From Microbacteriaceae bacterium VKM Ac-2854 (GTDB lineage: Bacteria; Actinomycetota; Actinomycetes; Actinomycetales; Microbacteriaceae), in NCBI GenBank assembly GCA_013205085.1, contig JABMLH010000005.1, positions 14,915 through 78,914 of the forward strand: a DNA stretch of 64,000 bases. The letters run 5' to 3'. The position numbers were made by a program, and so were the translations under genes. The first letter of the stretch is position 1; each line of letters starts with the position of its first letter. The notes under the pieces were generated by a model that was not told the DNA's origin, ran no database searches, and saw nothing but the letters and a program-made list of their open reading frames with translations. This document shows, piece by piece, positions 53,549 to 61,341 of the stretch.

Positions 53549-53565
53549 TGAGTAGCGACTACTCA
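53549..53565. promoter_or_regulatory. Perfect dyad TGAGTAG-CGA-CTACTCA
   Basis: A 17-bp inverted repeat with 7-bp arms lies 119 bp before the repeat-protein start. A further half site, TGAGTAA, is at 53497-53503, exactly 52 bp (about five turns) upstream. It follows a LuxR-type gene and is a good candidate for its operator. A 14-bp direct repeat (CCGGAACAACAGAC at 53642 and 53659) follows, just ahead of the ribosome-binding site. Confidence 0.5.
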
Positions 53566-53683
53566 CGACAGCGCCCGCAGAGGCGGCGCAGTCTGGGCGT
53601 CATCAGCGAGCGCGACCGCTTCACCGGCCGCTCATCCCGAACCGGAACAACAGACGATCCGGAACAACAGACAAGGAAGTCTC

Positions 53684-54769
53684 ATGAGCCAGACACTCAC
53701 CGCCCCGTCGGTCTCCGCGACGGGCACCGTCGAAGATTTCGTCGACGCGCAACGCACCGACTCCGCCGACAACCTCGTGATGGTCCCCGCGGGACTCTTC
53801 GGCAATCTGCTCAGTGGCATCGCCGAGACCGTCGGCGGCGCGATCGGCGGTTCGACGGGCCGGAAGATCGGCCAGGCTGCGTCGCCGCTGCTCGGACTGA
53901 TCCCCTGGTCGGTCGTTCCCTCGGCGGTCGAGCCGCAGAGCACCGCGCCGGGTACCTCCGCCGCTGCAAGCGAGGACGTGATCGTGCTCCCCGCCGGCTT
54001 CTTCGGCGACCTGCTCTCCGCCGGCGCCGATCTGCTCGGCCAGGTCAGCGGCGGCACCGTCGAGAAGGTGACCAGCACGGCATCCCCCTTCCTGAAGCTG
54101 CTGCCCTGGTCGACCGTGCCCGCCGGATTCACCCCGCAGAGCGCAGCGCCCGGAACGGCGGCCACGACCGAGGACATGATCATGGTGCCCGCCGGCTTCT
54201 TCGGCAACCTGCTCGCCGGCGCGGCCGGCCTGATCGGCAAGGCCGTCGGCGGCTCGACCGGCGAGGCCGTGGGTCAGGCGGCGGCCCCGCTGATCAAGCT
54301 GTTCCCGTGGTCGGCGATCCCGGCCGGTGTCTCGCCGCAGAGTGCGGGACCCGGCGGCGAGGCGGCCCCGGCCGCGACCGAGGACCTCGTCGTCGTGCCG
54401 GCCGGCTTCTTCAAGAGCCTCGTCGGCGGCATCGCTCAGAAGCTGTCGGGACAGGGCGGCACCGTCGGAACGGTCGCCAAGGTCGCAGGAGTCGTGAACA
54501 GCTTCCTGCCCTGGTCGACGGTGCCGTCGGGCGTCGCACCGCAGTCCGCCGGCCCCGGCGCCGCCGCGGCCACCGACGACCTGGTGCTCGTGCCGGCCGG
54601 CTTCCTCTCCGGCCTCCTCGGCTCGATCGGCGGCGGCTTCGCCGGGAAGGCGATCGGCGGGCTGTTCGGCAACGCGAAGCTGGGCCAGCAGATCGGCTCC
54701 GGCGCGGGTGGTGCCATCGGCAGCATCTTCGGTCCGTTCAGCGTCGTACCCTCCGGCACACAGGCCTGA
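53684..54769 (+). CDS. Five-repeat glycine-zipper protein, unknown function
   Basis: A protein of 361 residues made of five modules of 65-70 residues, starting with VPAG-F-F at about 34, 102, 168, 238 and 303. A module runs: acidic ED or DD, three to four hydrophobic residues, PAGFFGNLL, a Gly/Ala-rich zipper (for example GKAVGGSTGEAVGQAA), LPWS-x-(V/I)P(A/S)G, PQSAGPG, and an Ala-rich linker. In the last module the Trp becomes Phe (PFS) and the zipper is longest (GGGFAGKAIGGLFGN...). There is no signal peptide, Cys or known domain. Gly zippers favour packed membrane helices or amyloid, and the segments resemble amphipathic antimicrobial peptides. AAGGAAG precedes ATG 53684. A subtilase and a small protein follow on the same strand. 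I infer a polyprotein or pore/fibre former; function is unproved. Confidence 0.8.
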   Translation: MSQTLTAPSVSATGTVEDFVDAQRTDSADNLVMVPAGLFGNLLSGIAETVGGAIGGSTGRKIGQAASPLLGLIPWSVVPSAVEPQSTAPGTSAAASEDVIVLPAGFFGDLLSAGADLLGQVSGGTVEKVTSTASPFLKLLPWSTVPAGFTPQSAAPGTAATTEDMIMVPAGFFGNLLAGAAGLIGKAVGGSTGEAVGQAAAPLIKLFPWSAIPAGVSPQSAGPGGEAAPAATEDLVVVPAGFFKSLVGGIAQKLSGQGGTVGTVAKVAGVVNSFLPWSTVPSGVAPQSAGPGAAAATDDLVLVPAGFLSGLLGSIGGGFAGKAIGGLFGNAKLGQQIGSGAGGAIGSIFGPFSVVPSGTQA

Positions 54770-54820
54770 GACCGGGCGACGGGGCCTGCACGCCGAGGCC
54801 CCGTCACCCGCGACGACGCC

Positions 54821-55066
54821 ATGTCGAACGCTGCCGAACCCTTCATCCTCAGCGCGGATCCCGCGCTGCTCCGGGCGCTGCGCGACTCTTTCTCCGCCGA
54901 GGACGCGGACTGCGTCATCAGCGTCTCCGGCCCCGCCGCCGCGCCGCGACGCATCGTCGTGATGCTGCCGCCCGACCGCGCCGCCGCGCTGCAGCGGGCA
55001 TTGGGAGCGGCGGTCGTCGTCGCCTCCGATGATCCGCTGGAACGCGAGCAGCCGCCCGTTCCGTGA
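54821..55066 (+). CDS. Small protein between repeat protein and subtilase
   Basis: A protein of 81 residues without signal or membrane segment. The predicted order strand-helix-strand-strand-helix-strand (EPFILSADPALLRALRDSF, DCVISVSG, RRIVVMLPPDRAAALQRAL, AAVVVASDDPLE) is that of a ferredoxin-like fold, the fold of subtilisin propeptides (I9). The end AAVVVASDDPLE is like the end of I9 domains. It could be a separate foldase or inhibitor of the subtilase that starts 31 bp later. This is inference from pattern only; the ribosome-binding site is weak. Confidence 0.6.
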   Translation: MSNAAEPFILSADPALLRALRDSFSAEDADCVISVSGPAAAPRRIVVMLPPDRAAALQRALGAAVVVASDDPLEREQPPVP

Positions 55067-55097
55067 ACCCCACCCCCTTCGACCGGAAAGAATCACC

Positions 55098-56816
55098 ATG
55101 ACCTCCCGCACCCGCCCGCCCGCCGACACGCCCCGCGTCGAGGTCACCGCCGGCCGCCCCCGCCCGTACCTCATCGCCGACTCCGGCGCGCTCGCTCCGG
55201 CAGGATTCCTGCCGCTCAACCCTGGCGATCTGCTCGCCGCCCTCGGGGCGGACACGGCCGTGACCGTGCAGCGCACCATCGTGCCCTCGAGTGTCGCCGT
55301 CGCCGCGAACACGCCCGTGCCGCTGCAGCAGGTGATCGTCGCGAGCATGGCGGATGCGAAGGCCGACACGTTGCGCACCCTGCCGCAGGTGCTTCTCGAG
55401 GAGGACGAGCTGCTGCGACCCGCGCTCAACGTCGGCCCGCCGCTGGCCGACGGCGCGGATCCGTCGATCTACTCCCCCTTCGGTCTGAGCCTGGGCTGGA
55501 CGATCCGCGCCGTCGGTCCGGTGGGCGAACCCGTCGTCGGCGCCACCGTCTACCTCTACGGATCAGGCGTCCCGGCGCAGGGTGTGACGGATGCGAACGG
55601 CAGCGTCACGGTGAGCCTGCTGAACGAGACGGATGACAGCATCCGGGCGCTCTACGTGAATCCGAGGGAGGGCTACTGGGGGTTCTGGGCCGATCGCCCG
55701 ACCATCACCTCGGGTGCCGTGAACACGGTCACCCTGACCGCCCTGAGTGATCGACTTCGCGGCTTCCCGCAGCGGCAGCTGATCGGCTGGGGGCAGCAGG
55801 CGATGCGGATGGCGGAGCTGCCGCCCAGCTTCACCGGCGCGGGGGTCCAGGTCGCGGTGATCGACTCGGGGGCCGCCGTCGCCACGCATCCGGACCTGGG
55901 CGGCATCAGCCGCGGCAGCGACGTGACGGTCGCCCCGGCGAATCCGAACGACTGGCGCGTGGACACGATCGCGCACGGCTCGCACACCACCGGCGTGATC
56001 GCTGCGGCGAATGGAGCGGACGGCATCCGCGGCTTCGCGCCGGACGCGACGGTGCACGAGCTGCGGGTCTTCCCCGGTGGCCGCGCCAGCAACCTGCTGG
56101 ACGCGCTCGACTACTGCATCGACAACGCCGTCGACGTGGTGAACATGAGCCTCGGCGGCGGCGGAACCAACCAGTTCGTGCTGCAGAAGATCGCGCAGGC
56201 GAAGGCGGCCGGCATCGCGATGATCGTGGCCGCGGGCAACACCTCCGGTCCGGTCTCCTTCCCGGGCACCTCGCCGGACGTGCTCACGGTCGCCGCGATC
56301 GGCAAGACCGGCGAGTTCCCCGACACCTCATATCACGCCAAACAGGTCTGGCAGCAGACGGTGACGGATGCGGGCTACTTCGCCGCCGCGTTCAGCTGTC
56401 ACGGTCCGGAGGTGGACGTCTGCGCCCCCGGCGTCGCCGTGGTCTCGTCGGTGCCCGACACGGGCTACGCGGCGTGGGACGGCACGTCGATGGCGGCGCC
56501 GCACGTCGCGGGACTGGCCGCGCTGGTGCTGGCGCACCACCCCGACTTCCAGGGTCCGTTCGCCGCGCGCGACGGGCGGCGGGTGGACCGCCTGTTCGAG
56601 ATCCTCAAGGCGAGCGCGACCCCGATCGACGTCGGCGACCCCGAGCGGACCGGAGTCGGGATGCCGGACGCGCGGCGGGCGCTGGCCGTCGAGGTGCCCG
56701 CGCACCCGTCGACCCCGGTCTCGGCCGGCGCCGCGGGCGTCGCCCCTGCGCCGTCTCCGGGCTCCCTTGCCGCGACGCTCGCCCAGCTGCAGGCCTTCCT
56801 GCACCCGAGCGTCTGA
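55098..56816 (+). CDS. Subtilisin-like (S8) serine protease with Ig-like domain
   Basis: A protein of 572 residues. The catalytic triad is Asp256 (VAVIDSGAAV), His293 (IAHGSHTTGV) and Ser464 (DGTSMAAPHVAG), with oxyanion Asn381 (AAGN). Before the catalytic domain are a first region (about 1-110) whose end, IVASMADAKADTLRTLP then QVLLEEDELL, resembles the end of an I9 propeptide, and a beta-sandwich like that of carboxypeptidase regulatory domains (about 132-215, GWTIRAVGPVGEPVVGATV). There is no signal peptide, so it may act in the cytosol or leave by another route. It probably processes the repeat protein encoded just upstream, given the shared transcript. A strong hairpin follows. GAAAG precedes ATG 55098. 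Confidence 0.9.
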   Translation: MTSRTRPPADTPRVEVTAGRPRPYLIADSGALAPAGFLPLNPGDLLAALGADTAVTVQRTIVPSSVAVAANTPVPLQQVIVASMADAKADTLRTLPQVLLEEDELLRPALNVGPPLADGADPSIYSPFGLSLGWTIRAVGPVGEPVVGATVYLYGSGVPAQGVTDANGSVTVSLLNETDDSIRALYVNPREGYWGFWADRPTITSGAVNTVTLTALSDRLRGFPQRQLIGWGQQAMRMAELPPSFTGAGVQVAVIDSGAAVATHPDLGGISRGSDVTVAPANPNDWRVDTIAHGSHTTGVIAAANGADGIRGFAPDATVHELRVFPGGRASNLLDALDYCIDNAVDVVNMSLGGGGTNQFVLQKIAQAKAAGIAMIVAAGNTSGPVSFPGTSPDVLTVAAIGKTGEFPDTSYHAKQVWQQTVTDAGYFAAAFSCHGPEVDVCAPGVAVVSSVPDTGYAAWDGTSMAAPHVAGLAALVLAHHPDFQGPFAARDGRRVDRLFEILKASATPIDVGDPERTGVGMPDARRALAVEVPAHPSTPVSAGAAGVAPAPSPGSLAATLAQLQAFLHPSV

Positions 56817-56842
56817 ACGGGGACCAGCCCACCTCACCCCTG

Positions 56843-56886
56843 GCGAAAAGTCGCAGGTCTCCGGGAGAAGACCTGCAACTTTTCGC
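56843..56886 (+). terminator. Hairpin terminator after the subtilase gene
   Basis: GCGAAAAGTCGCAGGTCT (56843-56860) pairs with 56869-56886 with one mismatch and an 8-nt loop. It lies between the subtilase and the convergent vapC-like gene, so it may serve both. Similar CGAAAAGTnGCAGGTCT hairpins are recalled from related genomes. Confidence 0.7.
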
Positions 56887-56912
56887 TAGGGGGCGGCGGC
56901 TGGACGAGCGGG

Positions 56913-57305
56913 TCAACGGACGGTCGGGACACCCTCCAGCCCACACGCCTGCGCCAGCCGGTGGTCGAAGGTCGCGGGCATCGCGCTCGACGACCTCGCA
57001 ACGAACAGGGCGACCGCATCGGGCATCCGGAGGCCGTACTGAGCGCGAACTCGGGCGAGCGGCAGGGCGTCGGCTGCGGGGAGCGGGATGATTCGGATCC
57101 CGAGGAGGTCGAACACCTCCTGTGCATCGTCGACGTCGTCGTGCGCGGCGGGGTGGACCAGACACTCGGCCACGGTCAACACGCTGGCCGCGAGGTCCGC
57201 ATCGAGATTCCCCGAGAGCAGATCGAGGGCGCGCGGATGATGGGCATCGGTGGAATCGAGGAACGCGATCAGAACGTTCGCGTCGAGAATGATCAGTCCG
57301 GCCAT
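56913..57305 (-). CDS. PIN-domain toxin, VapC family
   Basis: A PIN ribonuclease of 130 residues with the acidic site complete: Asp8 (IILDANVL), Glu47 (TVAECLVHP), Asp96 (RMPDAVALF) and Asp114 (TFDHRLA). It overlaps the antitoxin gene by 13 nt, normal for vapBC pairs. VapC toxins cleave tRNA or rRNA in a magnesium-dependent way. ATG 57305 begins the conserved N terminus MAGLIILDAN. Confidence 0.9.
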   Translation of the reverse strand: MAGLIILDANVLIAFLDSTDAHHPRALDLLSGNLDADLAASVLTVAECLVHPAAHDDVDDAQEVFDLLGIRIIPLPAADALPLARVRAQYGLRMPDAVALFVARSSSAMPATFDHRLAQACGLEGVPTVR

Positions 57306-57562
57306 TCGTTCTTCAGCGCCTCGGCCGCGCCGGGCGGGTAGATTCCGCTGAACCTGCCCGCATACGCGCGGATCGCGGCGCGGCGATTGTCGATGGCGGC
57401 CCCCCGCCGCTCGACAACGCTGGACCAGCCCTCCTCGATCAGTCGTTTCAGCAGAGCGGATCGGTCGCCGTTCAATTCCGGCCACTCCCGATCTGCCTCG
57501 TCGAGGTACTTCGCAATGGCGTCCGTCTCGGTGAGCATGTACCGCGGTCGTGTGGTCGGCAT
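57293..57562 (-). CDS. Antitoxin of the VapBC pair
   Basis: A protein of 89 residues starting MPTTRPRYMLTETDAIAKYL. The first half looks like a ribbon-helix-helix DNA-binding unit (RYMLTETDAIAKYLDEAD, then RSALLKRLIEEGW), while the C-terminal half (RFSGIYPPGAAEALKNEWPD) should bind the toxin. Its end overlaps vapC by 13 nt. It is expected to neutralise VapC and to repress the pair. Confidence 0.8.
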   Translation of the reverse strand: MPTTRPRYMLTETDAIAKYLDEADREWPELNGDRSALLKRLIEEGWSSVVERRGAAIDNRRAAIRAYAGRFSGIYPPGAAEALKNEWPD

Positions 57563-57695
57563 GCGAGAAGGGTAAATCCGGATCGCCGAGGTGCAACACC
57601 CACCCTCGACGGGCGGACAAGCAACCACTTCTCACAAGCGGTGCCACCGAGCAGCCGAACTGAACCACTCCCCGCAAGTGGTCCGCATGGTTTCG

Positions 57696-57826
57696 GCAAG
57701 CTCAACCAGCGAAGGGAGGCCTCAGCCAACGGGCGGCAGGCTCAACCAGCGAACGGCGGACTCAACCAACGGGCAGACAGGCTCGACCAACGAGGGCAGA
57801 CTCAACCAGCGAGTAGGCGAGCTCAA
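57696..57826. repeat. Degenerate ~20-bp array of GCTCAACCAGCG units
   Basis: About seven degenerate units with core CTCAACCA(g/a)CG follow one another at a spacing of 18-22 bases. The first is introduced by TTTCGGCAAGCTCAACCAGC, similar to the short GGCAGGCTCAGG element elsewhere. It lies between the pyk terminator and the vapB-like gene. No coding function is seen. Confidence 0.7.
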
Positions 57827-57843
57827 CTTGGCAGGAACGCGAA

Positions 57844-57871
57844 AGGGCCCCCGTCCGAAGACGAGGGCCCT
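57844..57871 (-). terminator. Terminator of the pyk transcript
   Basis: On the minus strand AGGGCCC-T-CGTC pairs with GACG-G-GGGCCCT around a TTCG tetraloop and is followed by TTTCG. The three 131-bp repeats lie between the pyk stop and this terminator, so they would be part of the pyk mRNA 3' end. Confidence 0.7.
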
Positions 57872-57899
57872 AGGCTGAGCCACCTACGGTGCGGGGTCC

Positions 57900-58292
57900 C
57901 GCGCGCGAAGCGCCGCGACGAAAATTCGCGTTCCAGCGAATTCTTCGCAGCGCGCCGCAACACGCTCCTCCTACCCCGCCACCTCGACGAGCCGACTGCG
58001 GCCGATCGACGAGGAACGAGGAGAGAGACCCGCGCGCGAAGCGCCGCGACGAAAATTCGCGTTCCAGCGAATTCTTCGCAGCGCGCCGCAAGACGCTCCT
58101 CCTACCCCGCCACCTCGACGAGCCGACTGCGGCCGATCGACGAGGAACGAGGAGAGAGGCCCGCGCGCGAAGCGCCGCGACGAAAATTCGCGTTCCAGCG
58201 AATTCTTCGCAGCGCGCCGCAACACGCTCCTCCTACCCCGCCACCTCGACAAGCCGACTGCGGCCGATCGACGAGGAACGAGGAGAGAGGCA
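57900..58292. repeat. Three tandem 131-bp repeats downstream of pyk
   Basis: Units start at 57900, 58031 and 58162 (CGCGCGCGAAGCGCCGCGAC) and are nearly identical, with one or two base changes each. Each holds the hairpin AATTCGC-GTTCCA-GCGAATT within wider GCGCGC arms, and ends GAACGAGGAGAGAG. The array stops about 5 bp from the pyk stop codon. Open frames across it are not credible as genes. Together with the array at 57696 it fills a 730-bp gap with no gene. Confidence 0.9.
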
Positions 58293-58296
58293 GAAC

Positions 58297-59742
58297 CTAG
58301 TTGTCCCAGACCTCCACGGTGTCGACCGAGGAGGACGAGCCGACGACGTGCACGCGCATGTCGTTGGTCGTGCCGGCGCGGCCGGGAGGGGATCCGGAGA
58401 CGACGACCACGGTCTCGCCCGGCTTGGCCAGACCCTTGCCGATCAGCACCGCGTCCACCTGGGCGAACATCGCGTCGGTGTGGTTCACGCGCGGGGTCAC
58501 GAAGGATTGCACGCCCCAGTTCAGCGCCATCCGGCGGCGAACGGCCGGCTCCGGCGTGAAGCCGATGATCGGGATGCCGTGGCGCAGACGCGTCATCCGG
58601 CGCACCGAGTCGCCCGACTCGGTGAAGACGCAGAGGAACTTCGCCTCGACGAACTCGGCGACCTCGGCGGCGGCCAGGGTGACGGATCCGCCCTGGGTGC
58701 GCGGCTTGGAGCCGAGCGGGGGGATGCGCTCGAGTCCGTGCTCCTCCGTGGATTCGACGATGCGAGCCATGGTCTGCACGGTGACGACGGGCCAGGCACC
58801 GACCGACGTCTCGCCCGAGAGCATGACTGCGTCGGCGCCGTCGAGGATCGCGTTGGCGACGTCGGAGGCCTCGGCGCGGGTGGGGCGCGGGTTCTCGATC
58901 ATCGACTCGAGCATCTGGGTGGCGACGATGACCGGCTTGGCCCAACGACGCGCGAGTTCGATGGCGTGCTTCTGCACGATCGGCACGGCCTCCAGCGGCA
59001 GCTCGACACCGAGGTCACCACGGGCGACCATGATGCCGTCGAAGACGTCGATGATCTCCTGCAGGTTGTCGACGGCCTGCGGCTTCTCGATCTTGGCGAT
59101 GACCGGGGCCTTGCGGCCCTCCTCCGCCATGATCTCGTGCACGCGGGTGATGTCGCTCGCGTTGCGCACGAACGACAGGGCGATGATGTCGGCGCCGAGG
59201 CGGATGGCCCAGCGCAGGTCGTCTTCGTCCTTCTGCGACAGCGCGGGCACGTTGACCGCGACGCCGGGCAGGTTGATGCCCTTGTTGTTCGAGACGGCGC
59301 CGGGAACGGTGACCTTCGTGATCACGTCGTTGCCCTCGATGGCGGTGACCTGCACGGCCACCTTGCCGTCGTCGATCAGGAGGAAGTCGCCCACGTTCAC
59401 GTCGGCGACGAGGCCCTTGAAGGTGGTCGAGGACCGCTCCTTCGTGCCGACGATGTCGTCGGTGGTGATGGTGAAGACGTCGCCTTCAGCGAGGTCGTAC
59501 GGACCGCCCTCGAACTTGCCGAGGCGGATCTTGGGGCCCTGGAGGTCGACCAGGACGGCGACCGCGCGGCCGGCGTCGTCGGCCGCCTTGCGGACGGTCT
59601 TGTAGACGCCCTCGTGGACGTCGTAGGTGCCGTGGCTCAGGTTCATTCTGGCCACGTCGACACCGGCGTCGATGATCGCACGAATGTTCTCGTACGACGA
59701 CGTTGCCGGCCCGAGGGTGGCGACGATTTTCGCTCGTCTCAT
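58297..59742 (-). CDS. pyk: Pyruvate kinase
   Basis: A protein of 481 residues, normal for the family. It converts phosphoenolpyruvate and ADP to pyruvate and ATP, the last step of glycolysis. Features: MRRAKIVATLGPATSS, the substrate region VARMNLSHG, the catalytic Lys in VIAKIEKPQAV, the metal site DGIMVARGDLGVEL, and VATQMLESMIENPRPTRAE. The C-terminal allosteric domain is complete (ends VDTVEVWDN). It lies 141 bp after gltD, separated by a hairpin, and probably has its own promoter. Confidence 0.96.
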   Translation of the reverse strand: MRRAKIVATLGPATSSYENIRAIIDAGVDVARMNLSHGTYDVHEGVYKTVRKAADDAGRAVAVLVDLQGPKIRLGKFEGGPYDLAEGDVFTITTDDIVGTKERSSTTFKGLVADVNVGDFLLIDDGKVAVQVTAIEGNDVITKVTVPGAVSNNKGINLPGVAVNVPALSQKDEDDLRWAIRLGADIIALSFVRNASDITRVHEIMAEEGRKAPVIAKIEKPQAVDNLQEIIDVFDGIMVARGDLGVELPLEAVPIVQKHAIELARRWAKPVIVATQMLESMIENPRPTRAEASDVANAILDGADAVMLSGETSVGAWPVVTVQTMARIVESTEEHGLERIPPLGSKPRTQGGSVTLAAAEVAEFVEAKFLCVFTESGDSVRRMTRLRHGIPIIGFTPEPAVRRRMALNWGVQSFVTPRVNHTDAMFAQVDAVLIGKGLAKPGETVVVVSGSPPGRAGTTNDMRVHVVGSSSSVDTVEVWDN

Positions 59743-59827
59743 CTGGGGAGTGCTCCGTAGTTCTGCGCCCGGAGGCGCGTCGGTTGCAAGGAGGGTTGCA
59801 GTTCGGATTGCGCGGTCGAAGACTATC

Positions 59828-59876
59828 GCGTCCGAGCGAACAGCCGCGGGGACATCCGCGAGGTTCGCTCGGACGC
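59828..59876 (-). terminator. 14-bp perfect hairpin between gltD and pyk
   Basis: GCGTCCGAGCGAAC (59828-59841) pairs exactly with 59863-59876, 7 bases after the gltD stop. No T tract follows, so it may terminate weakly or shield the gltBD mRNA end. Confidence 0.6.
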
Positions 59877-59883
59877 GCGCTCG

Positions 59884-61333
59884 CTAGAGCGAGAAGCCGC
59901 GGTCGTTCGGGCCGACCGGCGAGGGCAGTTGCGTGGTGCCTTCGAGGTAGCGGTCCACCTCGGCCGCGACGGAGCGACCTTCGGCGATCGCCCAGACGAT
60001 CAGCGACTGGCCGCGACCGGCGTCGCCGGCGACGAAGACGCCCGGTGCGCTGGTCTCGAAGTTCTTCGACCGGTCCACGTTGCCGCGCTCGGTGAAGGGC
60101 ACCTCGAGCTGGGCCGAGAGCTCGTCGGATTCGGGGCCGGTGAAGCCCAGCGCCAGCAGCACGAGGTCCGCGGGGATCTCGCGCTCGGTGCCGGCCTTGG
60201 GCACGCGGCGTCCGTCGAGGTACTCGGTCTCGGCCACGCGCACGGCGCGCACCTCGCCCACGTCGTTCTTCAGGAATTCGACGGTCGAGGCCAGGTAGAC
60301 GCGCTCGCCGCCCTCTTCGTGGGCGCTGGCGACCTCGAACAGTGTCGGGTCCATCGGCCACGGCTGGCTGTCGGGGCGGCCCGTCGGGGGCTGCTTCCCG
60401 ATCGCGAGGTTGGTGACGGATGCGGCCTTCTGCCGGTGCGCGGTACCGATGCAGTCGGCGCCGGTGTCGCCGCCGCCGAGGACGACGACGTGCTTGCCCT
60501 CCGCGTGGATCTGGTCCGGCACGGAGTCGCCGGCGCCGACGCGGTTCGCCTGCACCAGGTACTCCATGGCGAAGTGCACCCCGAGGTAGTCGCGGCCCGG
60601 GATGGGCAGGTCGCGCGGCACCATCGCGCCGGTCGCGACGACGACCGCGTCGTAGCGCGCCCGTAGGTCGTCCCAGGTGATGTCCTGGCCGATGTTGACG
60701 CCGGCGCGGAAGCGGGTGCCCTCGGCCTTCATCTGGTTCAGACGCGCCTCGAGGTGCTTCTTCTCCATCTTGAAGTCGGGGATGCCGTAACGCAGCAGGC
60801 CGCCGATGCGGTCGTCGCGCTCGTAGACGGCGACGGTGTGACCGGCGCGGGTGAGCTGCTGGGCCGCGGCGAGACCGGCGGGGCCCGAACCGACGACGGC
60901 GACCGTCTTGCCGGTGAGCCGCTCCGGCGGGTGCGGCTGGACCCAGTCGTTACCGAACGCCTGGTCGATGATCGAGACCTCGACCTGCTTGATCGTCACG
61001 GCGGGCTGGTTGATGCCCAGCACGCAGGACGACTCGCACGGAGCCGGGCAGAGCCGGCCCGTGAACTCGGGGAAGTTGTTCGTCGCGTGCAGACGCTCGA
61101 TGGCCTGACGACCCTCGCCGCGCCACATCAGGTCGTTCCACTCGGGGATCAGGTTCCCCAGCGGGCAGCCCTTGTGGCAGAACGGGATGCCGCAGTCCAT
61201 GCAGCGACCGGCCTGACGACGCAGCTCGGCGGGATCGCCCTGCTCGTAGACCTCTTTCCAGTCCATCAATCGAACCGAGACGGGACGACGCTTAGGCGTC
61301 TCCCGCTCCTGTACCTTCAGGAATCCCTTGGGA

Positions 61334-61341
<8 letters not shown>
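59884..61341 (-). CDS. gltD: Glutamate synthase small subunit GltD
   Basis: A protein of 485 residues. The N-terminal Cys cluster region for 4Fe-4S centres is [20 protein letters not shown] and [15 protein letters not shown]. The FAD motif is [17 protein letters not shown] and the NADPH motif [17 protein letters not shown]. It supplies electrons from NADPH to GltB, which makes glutamate from glutamine and 2-oxoglutarate. Its start overlaps the gltB stop by 8 nt, so the two are coupled. Nitrogen control is expected for gltBD. Confidence 0.96.

Noticed and set aside
57900-58292. CRISPR array
   Set aside because: Units are 131 bp, contiguous and nearly identical, with no unique spacers and no cas genes.
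57889-59760. A 623-codon frame running through the 131-bp repeats into antisense pyk
   Set aside because: Its first part is the tandem repeat read as protein and the rest is antisense of pyk.
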